Shown here: in pieces, positions 53,840 through 64,000 of the stretch
Layout: every line of letters starts with the position of its first letter
How positions within the stretch are numbered: the first letter of the stretch is position 1
Source of the DNA: Cristatella mucedo
Taxonomy: Eukaryota > Bryozoa > Phylactolaemata > Cristatellidae
Assembly (NCBI GenBank): GCA_009760855.2
Contig: WPIO01000018.1
Location: 5,846,501 to 5,910,500, forward strand
Length of the DNA stretch: 64,000 bases
Direction: 5' to 3'
The notes under the pieces: generated by a model
Told to the model about the DNA's origin: nothing
Databases searched by the model: none
The model's input: the letters and a program-made list of their open reading frames with translations, nothing else
Translations under genes and position numbers: made by a program

Positions 53840-54540
53840 CTTTTGCTATTCATTACTTAACCTATGGCTATTACAGGGTTGCTAAAGCAATTAGTGAAGG
53901 TGAAGATCCTGGCTTCTGCGCAACGCACCAAGTTTGATTAAGTCATTTTGAAAGAAAAACTATCCTTGTATAGGCGGCAATAGCCGACATTCGTCGTGAT
54001 GAGCAGGAAGAATTTTTCACAGAGCTAGTATCAAAGGAACTCGAGACTCAACTTCCTGAAGAACAAGTGTTAACGGAAGAATAATTAGCAATGGAATCCG
54101 ACTCTGCCGATCCAGATTATGGCCCTGATCAAGAGTCAGAACCAGACACCGATTATGAATCTAAGATAGAATACTACTCTGGCGAAGTTTTCTATTCAAA
54201 ATCTGGTTCCGCTGTAGATAGTGAAACTCATGTAGAACTTGATTAAAGCATGGACGTTTCTAGAATTCTCAGCTTTGATAAATCTCGAGATTCCGCACTC
54301 AAGATTTTGGCAAAAGTTGAAAGGCACCGGTCTTCAAACTGTTAGGCATTCTCTTGACAAACTAATTCCTGATCTAGATACAGGCTATCTAGACATCCTT
54401 GTAGAGATCTGTGACACTTGTGATAAGCTAATGAAATGTCGAAGTAAAGTAATCACAATGTTAACCGAAGCCAAAAACAAGCAGAAAAAACTCAAGACCA
54501 AACAAGGTGTCCAGATTGTAACATTATTGTATTAAGCTTT
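53840..54540 (+). pseudogene. Further Polinton-side frames of unknown role
   Basis: Two short frames of the same AT-rich character as the polymerase. One is a strongly acidic protein beginning at 54,091 (MESDSADPDYGPDQESEPDT and on to a stop at about 54,245). The other (54,239-54,535, 98 codons) ends in a Lys-rich helix (LTEAKNKQKKLKTKQ) with a CDTCDKLMKC cysteine pattern. I cannot assign them to capsid, protease, ATPase or integrase. Confidence 0.45.
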
Positions 54541-55245
54541 TGAAGTAAACGGCATGAGATTTCGCTCTTGCAATGGCGCAGGATTTTGCGGATACTCGTG
54601 GAAGATAGCAAGGACGGTATGCAATCGACAATCAATTTTTTTCGTACAGCCGATTTACGTACGATTTGGGTTGGAGTAATATAAATTTCGGAGGTTTGCC
54701 CACCCATTTTGCAGCTTACTTCCCTGACAATGCGAGAGCGAAACTGCGTGAAGGTATGTGGGAACATTTGAAATGCAGCGGGGAATAATATCAATTCGAA
54801 ATTGCAGCCATCGATTTGCGGTCAATTTTTTAACTAATAGTTGCAGTAATTCGTCGCTCCTAGTACTGCACATAAGGGGTTAGTTGTACCATCCGAGTGA
54901 ATATTTAAATCACCCGGCTCTAAGAAGAGACCATTTTCGGAGCACGGAATCGAGATGAGAAATCTGAATGAGAGAGATTGAGATGAGAAATCTGAACAAT
55001 CTGAAATTAAGCAATACGTAGTGCATGGCTGTTGGCAGACGCCTACCACCATTTGCTGCTTGCAACTGCTGGAGAGACTTTTCTTGCCGGCAGCAGTTCT
55101 TACGGCAGTGCATGACGCCAGTACAGGCTAGTTGTGTGTGTGCAAGGCAACCGAGCCGAGATGGACGACCCGCAACGCTGTGTAGGCTAGTCGCCGAGGT
55201 CCGGCTCCCGTACGTGTGAAGTTCGAGGTTCGAGGCCCTAATTTT
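54541..55245. other. Unassigned sequence
   Basis: A direct repeat of gagatgagaaatctgaa at about 54,950 and 54,980 is the only structure seen. Confidence 0.35.
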
Positions 55246-55246
55246 A

Positions 55247-56262
55247 GGTAATAATAATAATAATAATAATAATAATGCACTTGATAAAGCGCCCTCAGAG
55301 AACTCGATCTCTTTCTAGGCCCTTCACATTTGCTGCAAAGGGAAATGCAACTGAATGGTGAGTAAAATCATGCTTGATACACAAACAAAATGAATAACGT
55401 GGTTAGGGGTGACATGCACAGGATCAGCATGCAAATGTGGTCAGTGGCAGCATGCACAGTGTCAGCACGCAGAAGCACATGAACGACGAATCACAGGGAC
55501 CCACTGAATGCTGTCCTAAATAGGTGTGTTTTTAAGTTCTTTTTAAATGTGGTCAGGTCAGGGGATGTTCTGACACAGGTCGGGAGGGAGTTCCACGCTT
55601 TGGGAGCATATGAACTAAATGCACGGTCTCCAAAGAATTTAAGGTTTGTACGAGGTATTTGTAGACTGTTGGATTCCGAAAAGCGGGTGGTACGATGCTT
55701 GGCCTGATGGGGTAGTATATCTGACAGATAGGCTGGAGCCATAGAATGAAGGGACCTAAAAGTGAGCGACAAAACCTTGAAGTCAATCCGTTGATTGACT
55801 GGTAGCCAGAGCAGGTCGGTGAGAAGTGGAGTAATGTGGCAACTGCGACGCTCACGACAGACAAGCCTAGCTGCAGAGTTTTGTACAAGCTGCAATCGCC
55901 TGATCGCACATGCTGGTAGGCCAGTAAGCAGTGAGTTGAAGAAGTCGAAACGGGATGTCACGAATGCATGGACCAACTTGGACGTGGCATCCTTATCTAA
56001 ACAAGCCCAAATTTTAGCAATGTTATGAAGCTGAAAATAGGCAGATTTGACTGTGGAGCTAATATGGTCGTCTAACGAGAGGTCACTTTGGAATATGACA
56101 CCTAGATTTCGAGCTGATTCAACTGGAGATATGCTGGCAGAGCTAATTTTGAGCGTCAGCCTTTCCAATTTCTGAATCACACTGGGTTTTCCCATAACTA
56201 GTAAGTTAGTTTTATCATCGTTTAGTTTTAGAAAATTTGCTGCCATCCATGTACGGTGCATG
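55247..56262 (-). mobile_element. LINE-A copy, 5'-truncated
   Basis: (TAA)n tail at 55,247-55,276, hairpin, full 3' UTR, then a 256-codon open frame (55,491-56,261) beginning at WMAANFLKLNDDKTNLLVMG and running to TAFSGSL. The break at 56,262 lies in the RT after the catalytic box. Well preserved, so fairly young. Confidence 0.93.
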
Positions 56263-56338
56263 TAAAAGTTAGATATGGTGGCAGAGATTTAAGGTATTGT
56301 CATTGCCAACACCACAAATTCCTGCCCTTTTTCTAGTT

Positions 56339-56740
56339 CGTCGTGTACCAGAGCGTCGATGGAAGCGGCGAAGAAAGATTAAAAGGCATCGTAAAAGAGG
56401 CTCTCGTGGCTACATTTTTGGCGGATAAATTTAATGCGTACGAGGAGCTCACGACACGGCGACTCCAAGCTGGGGAACCAGCTGACGTATTCTCATCCAC
56501 TTTGAGCCGACGGCGTTACTTCTCTCACCTTGGTAAACAGCGTCAAAGCCTACAATGTGCCCGCCGTCTTGCTGGCTGACTGTGATCCGGAGATCCAAGA
56601 GTGCATCCAACTCGGCTGGCTGAAGCCTTACAAAGTGGAGTGGGGAGGTCTTGTGCAGCAAATGAAGTGTTCCGGGCAATAAAGAGAATGCGACCTGTTT
56701 TAGACAACAGCGAGCATTACACAAATTACATCACCTAGAC
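56339..56740 (+). pseudogene. LTR-retrotransposon gag remnant
   Basis: Frame 56,343-56,579 reads VATFLADKFNAYEELTTRRL and QAGEPADVF, like gypsy gag (a short helix, then RRLxPGExxDVF). It shifts frame and fades with VLLADCDPEIQECIQLGW. The protease, RT and RNase H that should follow are missing and a SINE-2 lies there instead. Confidence 0.6.
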
Positions 56741-56744
56741 GTTA

Positions 56745-56930
56745 AATAAATAATAATAAATCCTAGCTGATTTAACAGCCTTTTTTTGTATAGCGACAGA
56801 AGAGCCTTTGCGGCTATCACCACCGCTTGCAGTAGCGATAAAGGATCGTCCACCGCAGGATTCGAACCCACGACCTCGGGACCGAGGTCGTAAAAGCAAC
56901 CGCCTTACCTAGTGTGCCATCATGACCGAA
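56745..56930 (-). repeat. SINE-2 copy
   Basis: In its own direction: ggtcatgatggcacactagg head, the gacctcggtcccgaggtcgt stem, box B gggttcgaatcctg, body and AT-rich tail. Among the best preserved. Confidence 0.95.
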
Positions 56931-56939
56931 CGTAGTACG

Positions 56940-57610
56940 TGGCCAGGCTCTGCTTTCCCGGCATTTCCGTAACGCGGGAGATGATAGACCGCGTTGTTGA
57001 TTCATGCATGCGTTGTCGGTCTGTGAATCTAGCGCCATTCTCTTGGAGCCATGGACATCTGGACGAAGATGCCAACTGGCGTCACTTGGCCATTGATGTT
57101 ACTTTCTTCAACGGGGTCAAGTATCTGACACTTGTCGATAGCCGCCCGAGTAGGTTTGCCATCTGGTGGCTTATCCCCGACGAGAGAGAGACCTCCGTGG
57201 TCCGACACTTAGAAGAAATATTCAGAGAAATGGGCCCGCCGTGGCTGCTCTTAATGGACAATTCCGCTACTACGATCTGACGCTGTTCGCTCGCTTTGTG
57301 AACGTTCGGGGATGCACACAATTTATCGCTGTGCCTACCGCTCCTCTGGAAACGGTATAGTAGAGCGAAACCAATGAACCATGAAAGGAAAAGCAGCCCG
57401 GAGTGGGTGGGACGTAAAGATGACGGTGTACTGGTACAATCTTTCAGCCACCGCCAAATTGGACGCCAGCTTATCGCCTTGCCGTCAGCTTTTCCCCTAC
57501 GAATATAAAAACCGCCGACAACTCGGGAGCCTCGCCCAGAAACCCCTGATGGAAGTGACTTTATTCCTGGTCAGCAGGTTCTCGTAAAACCCCTGGAGTA
57601 AGCTTCCCCA
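56940..57610 (+). pseudogene. LTR-retrotransposon integrase remnant
   Basis: CMRCR half of a zinc module, core Asp in HLAIDVTFFNGVKYLTLVD, second Asp in LLLMDNSAT, then, after a frame change, the glutamate in GNGIVER and the downstream YWYNLSATAKLDASLSPCRQ stretch. A GPY/F-like GQQVLVKP follows at about 57,570. The DDE triad is present in pieces. It is not related closely to the 8-kb integrase. Confidence 0.82.
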
Positions 57611-58100
57611 CTCAGTGGTATCAGGGAACAGTTACTGCTCCGGTTGAAGGAGTTGGCATTGCAATTGATTGAATCCACCGCGACACAGCGGACATCGGAC
57701 CAGTACCGATCGCCAACGAACCCCTAGACGCAAACTTCGATGCTGGCCCTGGTAGTACAGTCAGAGCCAACGAACCCGGCAGACAGCTTTGGCCAAGGTG
57801 TGACCTGAGACCGCGGGCGGGCTACAGGGGACTATGCGCTTATTGTTTGACTGACTACGCCACGGAATGATCTCCAGATCGGGCTGGCATGTGTGTTCGT
57901 TTAATTGATGGTGCTGCCCCTGATCGTTTTACAATTGGGCTGTGACACTCGATGCGGTATGCGGTCGGAACGTGCTATTAGTGATTGCTGTGACAAGCGA
58001 GTCGTAGCGCTCTGGTGAGCGAGAGGGGCGAAGAGAACCATTCTGCCCCCTGCTCCGTGCGTAGTGAAATAAACCGGTAGTGTTGCTCGTCAGCTGGCGT
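57611..58100 (+). mobile_element. Integrase tail and possible LTR
   Basis: A short C-terminal frame (ANEPLDANFDAGPGSTVRAN) ends near 57.85 kb. Then non-coding sequence with a gaaataaacc word at 58,065, which could be the LTR poly(A) signal. No pair for comparison. Confidence 0.35.
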
Positions 58101-58104
58101 TTCC

Positions 58105-58800
58105 GTGTCGTTCACGACGATGATCAAAACTACATTCCTTCCTATCATAATCGCCGTTGCATCGAGTTCGCAACTGCGGGACGTCACCGATGAGCATAAA
58201 TTTTATGTTATTGATTCTCTGCAGCCACTGCTGCTGGCCATCGACTTTCTTGTCGCCCGGCCGCCGGTCACCCACTACTGTGGGCGTGGAATCGTGCGGG
58301 CTGGTGACGATATTGGACGCACACCAGGTTCGCTGGGCAACGGTCAGGGCAGAGCTGGTCACCGAAGCTGCAACACCGGTGGTATTGGCTGCTTGGCATG
58401 GTGGGCAAAACTAATGCCAACATTTCAGTTGTAGATGACGATAAGCCGACGCCGAGGCCTCGAATCATCTACACCAACAGCTGCAAACCGACTTGGGTGC
58501 TCCTACCGTTACAAATTTCTCGGTTTGCGACACCACCAGCTGTGGATCCGGCTTCACTACAGTTTCGTAGCAATGAAGCGGTTCTGCCGAAGCCAGCTTC
58601 GCGGTCAGGTCACCCTATCAGTGCCTCCACTCACAGCATATGTAAAGTTGCAGCGACACATCAAAGTCCCCGCCCTCTGGCCGAGCTTCAGTGCGATCCA
58701 GGAGACGTTCAAGACCAATGCTCTTCAGCTGTACCCAACGCCTTAATTCTGTGCCACACTGGCGAGCGAAAGCCTAATCCTCGATTGGGATTCGATTAGG
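58105..58800 (+). other. Possible piece of a second LTR element (protease end)
   Basis: HKFYVIDSLQPLLLAIDFLV resembles the second half of a retropepsin (VxDxLxxxLLGxDFL). What follows has open frames without recognisable motifs. Confidence 0.3.
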
Positions 58801-59075
58801 GCACCTGATACAGACCCCGCTCCTGATCCACCCTACTAAGGTTCAAATGGAGCTTTGTGCAGGTGATCTAGTGATGAAATAGACCGACAAAAGTGCTTGA
58901 AATAGTGGGTTCGACTGGGACACCCGTTCAAGTTAGAATGGAGCCCGGTGCAGACGATGCGGTCAGGATGTGCGCCGGCTAACGTGATTGAGTACAAAAA
59001 GAGCGAGAGGATGGCAAGCTGGCGTAGGGGGCTATCTGATAAATTACCGGCAAAAACTAATGGGTCTGAGAATGG
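58801..59075. other. Unassigned sequence
   Basis: Nothing recognised. Confidence 0.35.
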
Positions 59076-59079
59076 ATAA

Positions 59080-60020
59080 TAATCATAATAATAATAATAA
59101 TAATGCACTTTGTAAAACGCCCTCGGAGAACTCAATCTCTTTCTAGGCGCTTTACATTTGCTGCACAGGGAAAGGCAATTGAATGGTGAGTAATACCGTG
59201 CTTGATAAACAACATGAATAGCATGGTTAGGGGTGATATGCACAGGGTCAGCATACAAATGTGGTTAGTGGCAGCATGCATAGTGTCAGCACGCATAAGC
59301 ACATGAAGGACGAATCACGGGGACACACTAAATGCTGTCCTAAATAGGTGTGATTTTAAGTTCTATGCAAATGTCGTCAAGTCAGGGGATGTTCTAACGC
59401 AAGTTAGGAGGGAGTTCCAGGCTTTGGGAGCATACGAATTAAATGCACGGTCTCCAATAGATTTGAGGTTTGTACGAGGTATTGGTAGACTGTTGGATTT
59501 CGAAAAGCGGGTGGCACGATGCTTGGCCTGGTGATGGAGTAGATCTGAGAGATAGGCTGGAGCCATAGAATGAAGTGACCTAAATGTGAGCGACAAAACT
59601 TGAAGTCAATCCGTTGCTTGACTGGTAGCCAGTGCAGGTCGGCGAGAAGTCGTGTGCTGTGGCAACTTCTACGCTCACGACAGATGAGTCTAGCTGTGGA
59701 GTTTAGCACCAGCTGCAATCGCCTGATCGCACATGCCGTTAGGCCAATAAGCAGTGAGTTGCAGAAGTCGAGACGAGATGTCACGAATGCATGGACCAAC
59801 TTAGACGTGGTATCCTTATCTAAACAAGCCCGAATTTTAGCAATGTTATGAAGCAGAAAATAGGCAGATTTGACCGTGGAGCTGATATAGTCGTCTAACG
59901 AGAGGTCACTTTGGAACATGACATCTAGATTTCGAGCTGATTCGACAGGAGATATGCTGGCGAGTCAATTTTGAGTGCCAGCCTTTCCAATTTCTGAATC
60001 ACACTGGGTTTGCCCAAAAT
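59080..60020 (-). mobile_element. LINE-A copy, 5'-truncated
   Basis: Tail aataataataataataatgc, hairpin, 3' UTR and the RT C-terminal half in two frames (ending near 59,919). A break in the frame near 59,590 and a deletion near 59,960 inactivate it. It ends near 60,020 in the same LLVMGKPSV region as the copies at 32.8 and 56.2 kb. Confidence 0.92.
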
Positions 60021-60071
60021 ATCGAGAGTGGGGGCCGAGGAAATAGCAGCAACGCTCGAGTGTAGGAGTTC

Positions 60072-60077
<6 letters not shown>

Positions 60078-60131
<54 letters not shown>
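60078..60131. repeat. (GA)n microsatellite
   Basis: About 54 bp of nearly pure GA. Confidence 0.98.
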
Positions 60132-60134
<3 letters not shown>

Positions 60135-60139
60135 TTTAA

Positions 60140-60785
60140 GGGAGACGATAGACAGAGCTCGAGCTGCCAAAGTCAATGCGAGATAAAGCTTCGAGAGCAC
60201 GAGTTTTGAACCTACGGCAACGAACAGCTAAGAGCAACTTGTTCTGCACAGCAGTTCTGTTCTGTTTTGCCAGTGTACAAAGTATCTTGGTCTAAGTATT
60301 ACTAAGTATCTCGCTGCTCGTATCATAGGCGCTGTAGTGGTCCACCTTCGGGGTCCGGACCATCGCTTGCGGCGCAGGCTACGGGTAGTTTATTACATTC
60401 GGACTTCGGGATTGCACTGAGTTAAGTCCGTCAGTCCTGTGCGCGCCGGTAGGCGCGTAACCGTTACTAACAGGTCCACGATAAACTTTCACTTTCGGTG
60501 CAGAGTTGTGGCAGTTTGTGTTTTTTAGGTGCTGCATTTCACAGTCCACCGGTAGAGACACCGGAGGATGAAGCCAGGCGTGCGTTCGCAACCCTTGCAC
60601 GATTATTGTGCGAAAGCTTTAGCGGTTACACTTACAACGTATCTTAGCTGATCAGTTCTATCAAAAGCAGCGCACGAACAAAACATGCGAACCTGCAGGC
60701 CTGACTTGATTGTTGTTTTATCGCAGCTATTACGAATGTCGACTCCGAGAAGCGACGTATTCTCACGGTTGTGTATTCCTTTACA
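60140..60785. other. Unassigned sequence
   Basis: No supported gene. Frames on the minus strand do not resemble known families. Confidence 0.35.
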
Positions 60786-60800
60786 GTCATGCAAAAGTTT

Positions 60801-60871
60801 AACAATAACAATAATAATAATGCACTTGATAAAGCGCCCTCAGAGAACTCAATCTCTTTCTAGGCGCTTTA
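60801..60871 (-). mobile_element. 71-bp LINE-A tail with a 13-bp target-site duplication
   Basis: Only the terminal hairpin and the ATT/GTT tail are present. It is flanked by catgcaaaagttt on both sides (60,788-60,800 and 60,872-60,884). It is the shortest complete insertion in the window and fixes the 3' end of the LINE-A family. Confidence 0.95.
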
Positions 60872-60884
60872 CATGCAAAAGTTT

Positions 60885-61325
60885 ACTCCTCTCTCAAGTT
60901 TTCCCTTGATGTTGGCAAGCATTTTGCTTCTCTCTTCTTCGTAATCTTTATGTACCAGCTTTATTAGATTGCTTTCGTTCGCTAGAAATTGTAATCCTTC
61001 GTTAGATGGCTGACCGTGTACACTTATTTCTAGAGATAGCTCTGATTGATAATCCATCAGAGCAGCCAGATCAGTAGCACCCTGCCTCGGGCTCTGTCGC
61101 CGCAGCCGCAGTTGTTGTTTTCGATCTCTTATTTTCCGCGGGCTCTCACACTTGGGCGTCGACCCTGCTCCACTAGGCTTATCAAAATCAATTCCGTGTA
61201 TTTTCAAATTATTCTCTAGCGTTTTCGCGAAGTTTCCATAACATTTGATGATTGCACTGCATCGTTCACATTGAAATTCCAGCTCTACTGCAATCGGACT
61301 CTTGTGTTGCGCGAGTATTCCCAAA
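60885..61325 (-). CDS. Possible host-gene exon, unknown protein
   Basis: A minus-strand frame of about 146 codons. It has a CERC...C stretch (FQCERCSAIIKCYGNF), a Pro/Ser-rich basic middle (PRKIRDRKQQLRLRRQSP) and a helical C-terminal part (LIKLVHKDYEEERSKMLANI). A good splice acceptor (cttctcttcag) ends at 61,326, and a possible donor (GGA/GTAAAC) lies at about 60,889. There is no ATG near the start, so the frame fits an internal exon better than a whole gene. I recognise no family. Confidence 0.45.
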
Positions 61326-61329
61326 CTGA

Positions 61330-62300
61330 AGAGAAGTTTGAAAAAGCATCAATAACTTCTTTATTCCAGAAGGTCAATTTAAGTAGTATCTCACCTAGTG
61401 TCTTGCAAAATTGCACTTTAATTTTGGTTTTAGCCAATGCGGTAAAATCATTTTAAAAAAGAACAAAATTCAAAAGAAATTTTAAAAATTCATTTTCCGT
61501 TAAATATTTTGTACCTATGGTGAATGTCAGAGCTTCAGTTGTAATATCATATTGTTCAAAAATTTTCGTGAGAATCATTACAACAGAAACAACAGCTATT
61601 TACTTCTTTGTGATTTTGGGCGAAGAACAACTGCTGTGCTGTAGCTCCGAAGGCTCGGAAGAAGAGGCGTAACCCGCTGCATATCAAGAGACATCGCTTC
61701 CTGCTGAAAGCGATTCGGTGCGCGTCTACGCACAATTATAGGTCGCCACGCAAAAGAGTTTCTGGATGAAACCTACTTCCCGTTACCTGGGGGTCGCTAG
61801 CTCGTGGCGTAAATTGGAAAGAGATACGCACACGTACGTACGGGATTTTACTGAACTTTATTCGCAAGCGCACAATGTAATGGCTCATCTAGTTCAGCTT
61901 TATCAGTATACTTCTCGCTGACTCTCAAAGAAACAAGTGCAGTTCATGTGCGCCCTAAAATTGAGCCCGGCTGGTGCTGTGCTATAGTACCGCTACTGTT
62001 AAGCGGTAAGAAAAATCCCTATCAACCACCGCTGTCAAGTCGGATGACTTTCAGCTGAGATACATTGACGCAGTTACAGCTTCCTAAGACAAGAGTACGG
62101 TGGTTACAAGTTGCACGATTTAAAATTACGATACAGGCGCCGCGGAGGGCTTCGGCAAACGCACAGTCTCACGCATAGTCTCCGCAGGTAACCAGCAGGT
62201 GGCTGCCAGCAAGTGACAGCTGAGACCCGCGTCCCGACCCTGCGTATCCACTTTTCTCCCAGGTGTGCAATGCCGGCTCCTACTTTCCAGAAACCCCATG
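61330..62300. other. Unassigned sequence (possible intron)
   Basis: AT-rich to about 61.6 kb, then mixed. No supported feature. It would be an intron if the exons at 60.9-61.3 and 62.76 kb belong together. Confidence 0.35.
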
Positions 62301-62309
62301 CGCTCCACG

Positions 62310-62400
62310 TTTCCTTTAGAGCGTATGCAAAGCGGCTAGAAAGAGAACAAGTTCTCGAAGGGTATTATACAAACGCATTATTATTCTTAACATCACCATT
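62310..62400 (+). mobile_element. Decayed LINE-A tail
   Basis: agagcgtatgcaaagcggct, then agaaagagaacaagttctcg and a tattattcttaac tail follow the family terminus. Confidence 0.65.
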
Positions 62401-62479
62401 GAAACAAGCTGGTTAGTGCACCGCAGCTGGGTTCAGTCCTGTACCCGAACCACATCTGAGACATCGATTTTAGCGCTGC

Positions 62480-62800
62480 AGATTTTGCCACCAATCGACG
62501 GTAGAGCTGGTGCAAAACTGAGCAGTCGTTCTCCGGCGCGTCGCTAGCGGCAGGGCTGCGGCACCGCGTGACTGCCACTCCTCTTTCCGAGCCTTCCGCC
62601 GTTGCCTCCCCGTCGAGCGTTGAATTGACTTTGAGATCCTCTCTGCGGCCGGCCGGCCGGCAGGTCGATGCGTTCGCTTCCGCTTGCCGTCAACTCTAAC
62701 TTCGCTACTGCTCCGCTGCGCTCTCGCCCCGCGGCGGCCATCGCGCTTACTTACCTTCGAGTAATCTCGCTTCGCCTCGCCCCGACCCATTCTCGCATTC
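62480..62800. promoter_or_regulatory. CpG-rich island, candidate promoter
   Basis: A concentrated CpG-rich stretch (gcggccggccggccggcagg) in otherwise moderate-GC DNA, next to a possible first exon on the minus strand and 0.25 kb before a plus-strand frame. Confidence 0.35.
62755..62790 (-). CDS. Possible first coding exon in a CpG-rich region
   Basis: On the minus strand an ATG is followed by MGRGEAKRDYSK and a perfect donor (AAG/GTAAGT). The surrounding 62,480-62,800 is rich in CpG, as promoters often are. The frame left open past the donor is a basic, low-complexity sequence that is more likely intron. It ends in phase 0, while the exon at 61,325 would need phase 2, so at least one more exon is needed if they belong together. 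Confidence 0.3.
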
Positions 62801-62819
62801 CGTCGTTCGTGCTAAATTA

Positions 62820-62985
62820 AAAACGTTTCGGCGGTCTGGCCTACAGCTCCGCTATACCAATAGCTTGGAATTCGCTTCGGGAATCTGCTACCGCCTACAT
62901 TGGCTTTCACGTTATTCGAGTCTCAGCTCAAAGGCGCTTTCTTCCCAAGCCTTTCTGTCCCTTCGCCCCCTGATCTCGTCCTTCG
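62820..62985 (+). pseudogene. Non-LTR element C-terminal remnant (LINE-C-like)
   Basis: Reads SAIPIAWNSLRESATAYIGF, the AWNSL motif of non-LTR RT C-termini, followed by serine-glutamine-leucine-lysine words in another frame. No tail visible. Confidence 0.5.
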
Positions 62986-63041
62986 ATTTACCTGACGTTC
63001 ATCACAACAATCACGCTGTAGCGCCATTTATCGATAGCTAA

Positions 63042-63314
63042 ATGAATATCTGCGACGCTTTCGTGCTCTTGGTAGCTCTTTCCGTTTGCTCGCAGAATCC
63101 ACCGTGTGCTGAGGGAAGAACGACAGTGTGGATTTACTCCTCCAACGGTAATAACATATATAAATACTGTGTCACCTTTGACGGTATAATTAGCTTTTCC
63201 ACTATCTTTGACTATTCGCAAAGAGAGTTAGAAACCTTTAACCTATGCGACCAGTGTAGCCACAGTGAGATCCATGACGTTTGCTATGTGCACAGCTTGC
63301 ACCATTACTACTAA
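63042..63314 (+). CDS. Small secreted cysteine-containing protein, unknown
   Basis: A 90-residue frame starting at an ATG. Residues 1-25 look like a signal peptide (MNICDAFVLLVALSVCSQNP, then CAEG). The remaining 65 residues have cysteines in YKYC, NLCDQC and DVC and many Tyr/Ser/His. An AATAAA lies at 63,469, about 155 bp after the stop, which fits a single-exon or last-exon transcript. I know no family. It could also be a chance frame. Confidence 0.45.
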   Translation: MNICDAFVLLVALSVCSQNPPCAEGRTTVWIYSSNGNNIYKYCVTFDGIISFSTIFDYSQRELETFNLCDQCSHSEIHDVCYVHSLHHYY

Positions 63315-63468
63315 AGTAAATCCAAATGCAGTCAGATAGCCGGAAGAGTCAAGAATTGAAATTATTGTGACTTGCGAGGCAGTGGACTGTTATCCCCATT
63401 GGCAGAGACTAGGTCTGCTAAAATGAAGTGTTTACTACGGTTATCGTAGCAAGAACATGTTCATTTCC

Positions 63469-63474
63469 AATAAA
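63469..63474 (+). terminator. Poly(A) signal AATAAA
   Basis: ttccaataaaagaaattg, downstream of the 63-kb frame. Position supports but does not prove use. Confidence 0.4.
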
Positions 63475-63479
63475 AGAAA

Positions 63480-64000
63480 TTGCCCAGTGTTAGTTCTGCA
63501 TTTCTTTTCACCATTTATATAAAACTATAAAACGGTAAGAAGGAACTTCGATGTGTCAGTGCTCATAAAAAGTAGCAAGATAATTGGTTACAAATTAATT
63601 CCTAAGACGTTATCACTGTTACAAAGCAGTTTTACGGTGAAATAAATGAAAACTTGTGAATCACTTAAATCGTTAATTAAGCTTTAGGTCAAACCAGCGT
63701 CGAGAACAGCACGCTAAGAATTCTTCAATAATTTAAAAATTGTCGACATTCAACAGATGTCACTGAGCTCTTGTCAATAAATTTCTTTTTTAGCGCAAAT
63801 CTTGGGCTCGAAATCTACTGTGACAATTTCCGTTGATCTCTAACGGACTGATGATGGTCGCCAATTCTTTTCCATGTGAGCTAGTGGAACCTATATTCCA
63901 AATTATCCACTAACGTCTGCTCCGATACTTGGACTTTGAGTTAAGCTACCATTTTTTTGACAAAATAACTGACCTTCGAATAAAAATTGCTTAGCAATTT
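63480..64000. other. Unassigned AT-rich sequence
   Basis: No supported feature. Confidence 0.4.

Noticed and set aside
62470-62790. 106-residue Arg-rich protein on the minus strand
   Set aside because: Low-complexity translation of a CpG island. A perfect splice donor after the twelfth codon makes a short first exon more plausible.

Overview
This window is animal nuclear DNA, most likely from an invertebrate; the sequence alone does not fix the phylum. The evidence is intronless seven-transmembrane receptor genes of rhodopsin-like layout, L2/CR1-type non-LTR retrotransposons, tRNA-derived SINEs, Ty3/gypsy-type LTR remnants, a hAT transposase remnant, a Polinton/Maverick-type polymerase remnant, long AT, CA and GA microsatellites and a decayed satellite. 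There are no operons, no rRNA genes, no intact tRNA genes and no CRISPR array.

The backbone of the window is an old direct segmental duplication. Copy 1 runs from about 12.8 to 22.96 kb and copy 2 from about 29.0 to 48.9 kb. Three collinear blocks can be followed: 12.78-13.43 with 28.99-29.63; 13.75-18.83 with 33.79-39.54; 19.95-22.96 with 45.88-48.90. Copy 2 is about twice as long because of later insertions: two LINE-A copies, several SINE-2 copies and a long satellite stretch. Each copy ends in an intact receptor gene, 7TM-A (21,356-22,414) and 7TM-C (47,283-48,338). A third, older paralogue, 7TM-B (about 24.7-25.53 kb), is broken by a deletion, a frameshift and a stop. The intact pair is mosaic: nearly identical tracts flank short, strongly diverged patches in TM5 and in TM6-ECL3-TM7.

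Layout. 0.5-4.7 kb: LINE and SINE fragments and satellite. 5.5-9.7 kb: a decayed Ty3/gypsy pol. 9.7-11.5 kb: an array of a degenerate repeat of about 175-180 bp. 12.3 kb: a 30-bp minisatellite. 12.8-23 kb: duplication copy 1, with a hAT remnant at 18.8-19.5 kb. 23.5 kb: an LTR-element protease fragment. 23.8-26 kb: the 7TM-B cassette. 26.3-29 kb: LINE-B fragments. 29-48.9 kb: duplication copy 2, with the most complete LINE-A (29.6-32.8 kb). 48.9-50 kb: a minus-strand gypsy gag. 52.3-54.5 kb: the Polinton remnant. 55.2-60 kb: LINE-A copies around a gypsy gag/integrase remnant. 60.8-63.5 kb: possible host exons and a small secreted-protein ORF.

The working host genes I can support are 7TM-A and 7TM-C, probably the small secreted protein at 63 kb, and perhaps exons on the minus strand at 60.9-61.3 and 62.76 kb. 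Nearly everything else is repeats. The most informative signals are the mosaic receptor pair, the SINE-2 occupied/empty sites that date SINE activity after the duplication, the SINE-1 family that carries the tail of LINE-A, and the satellite whose units match in order between distant arrays.
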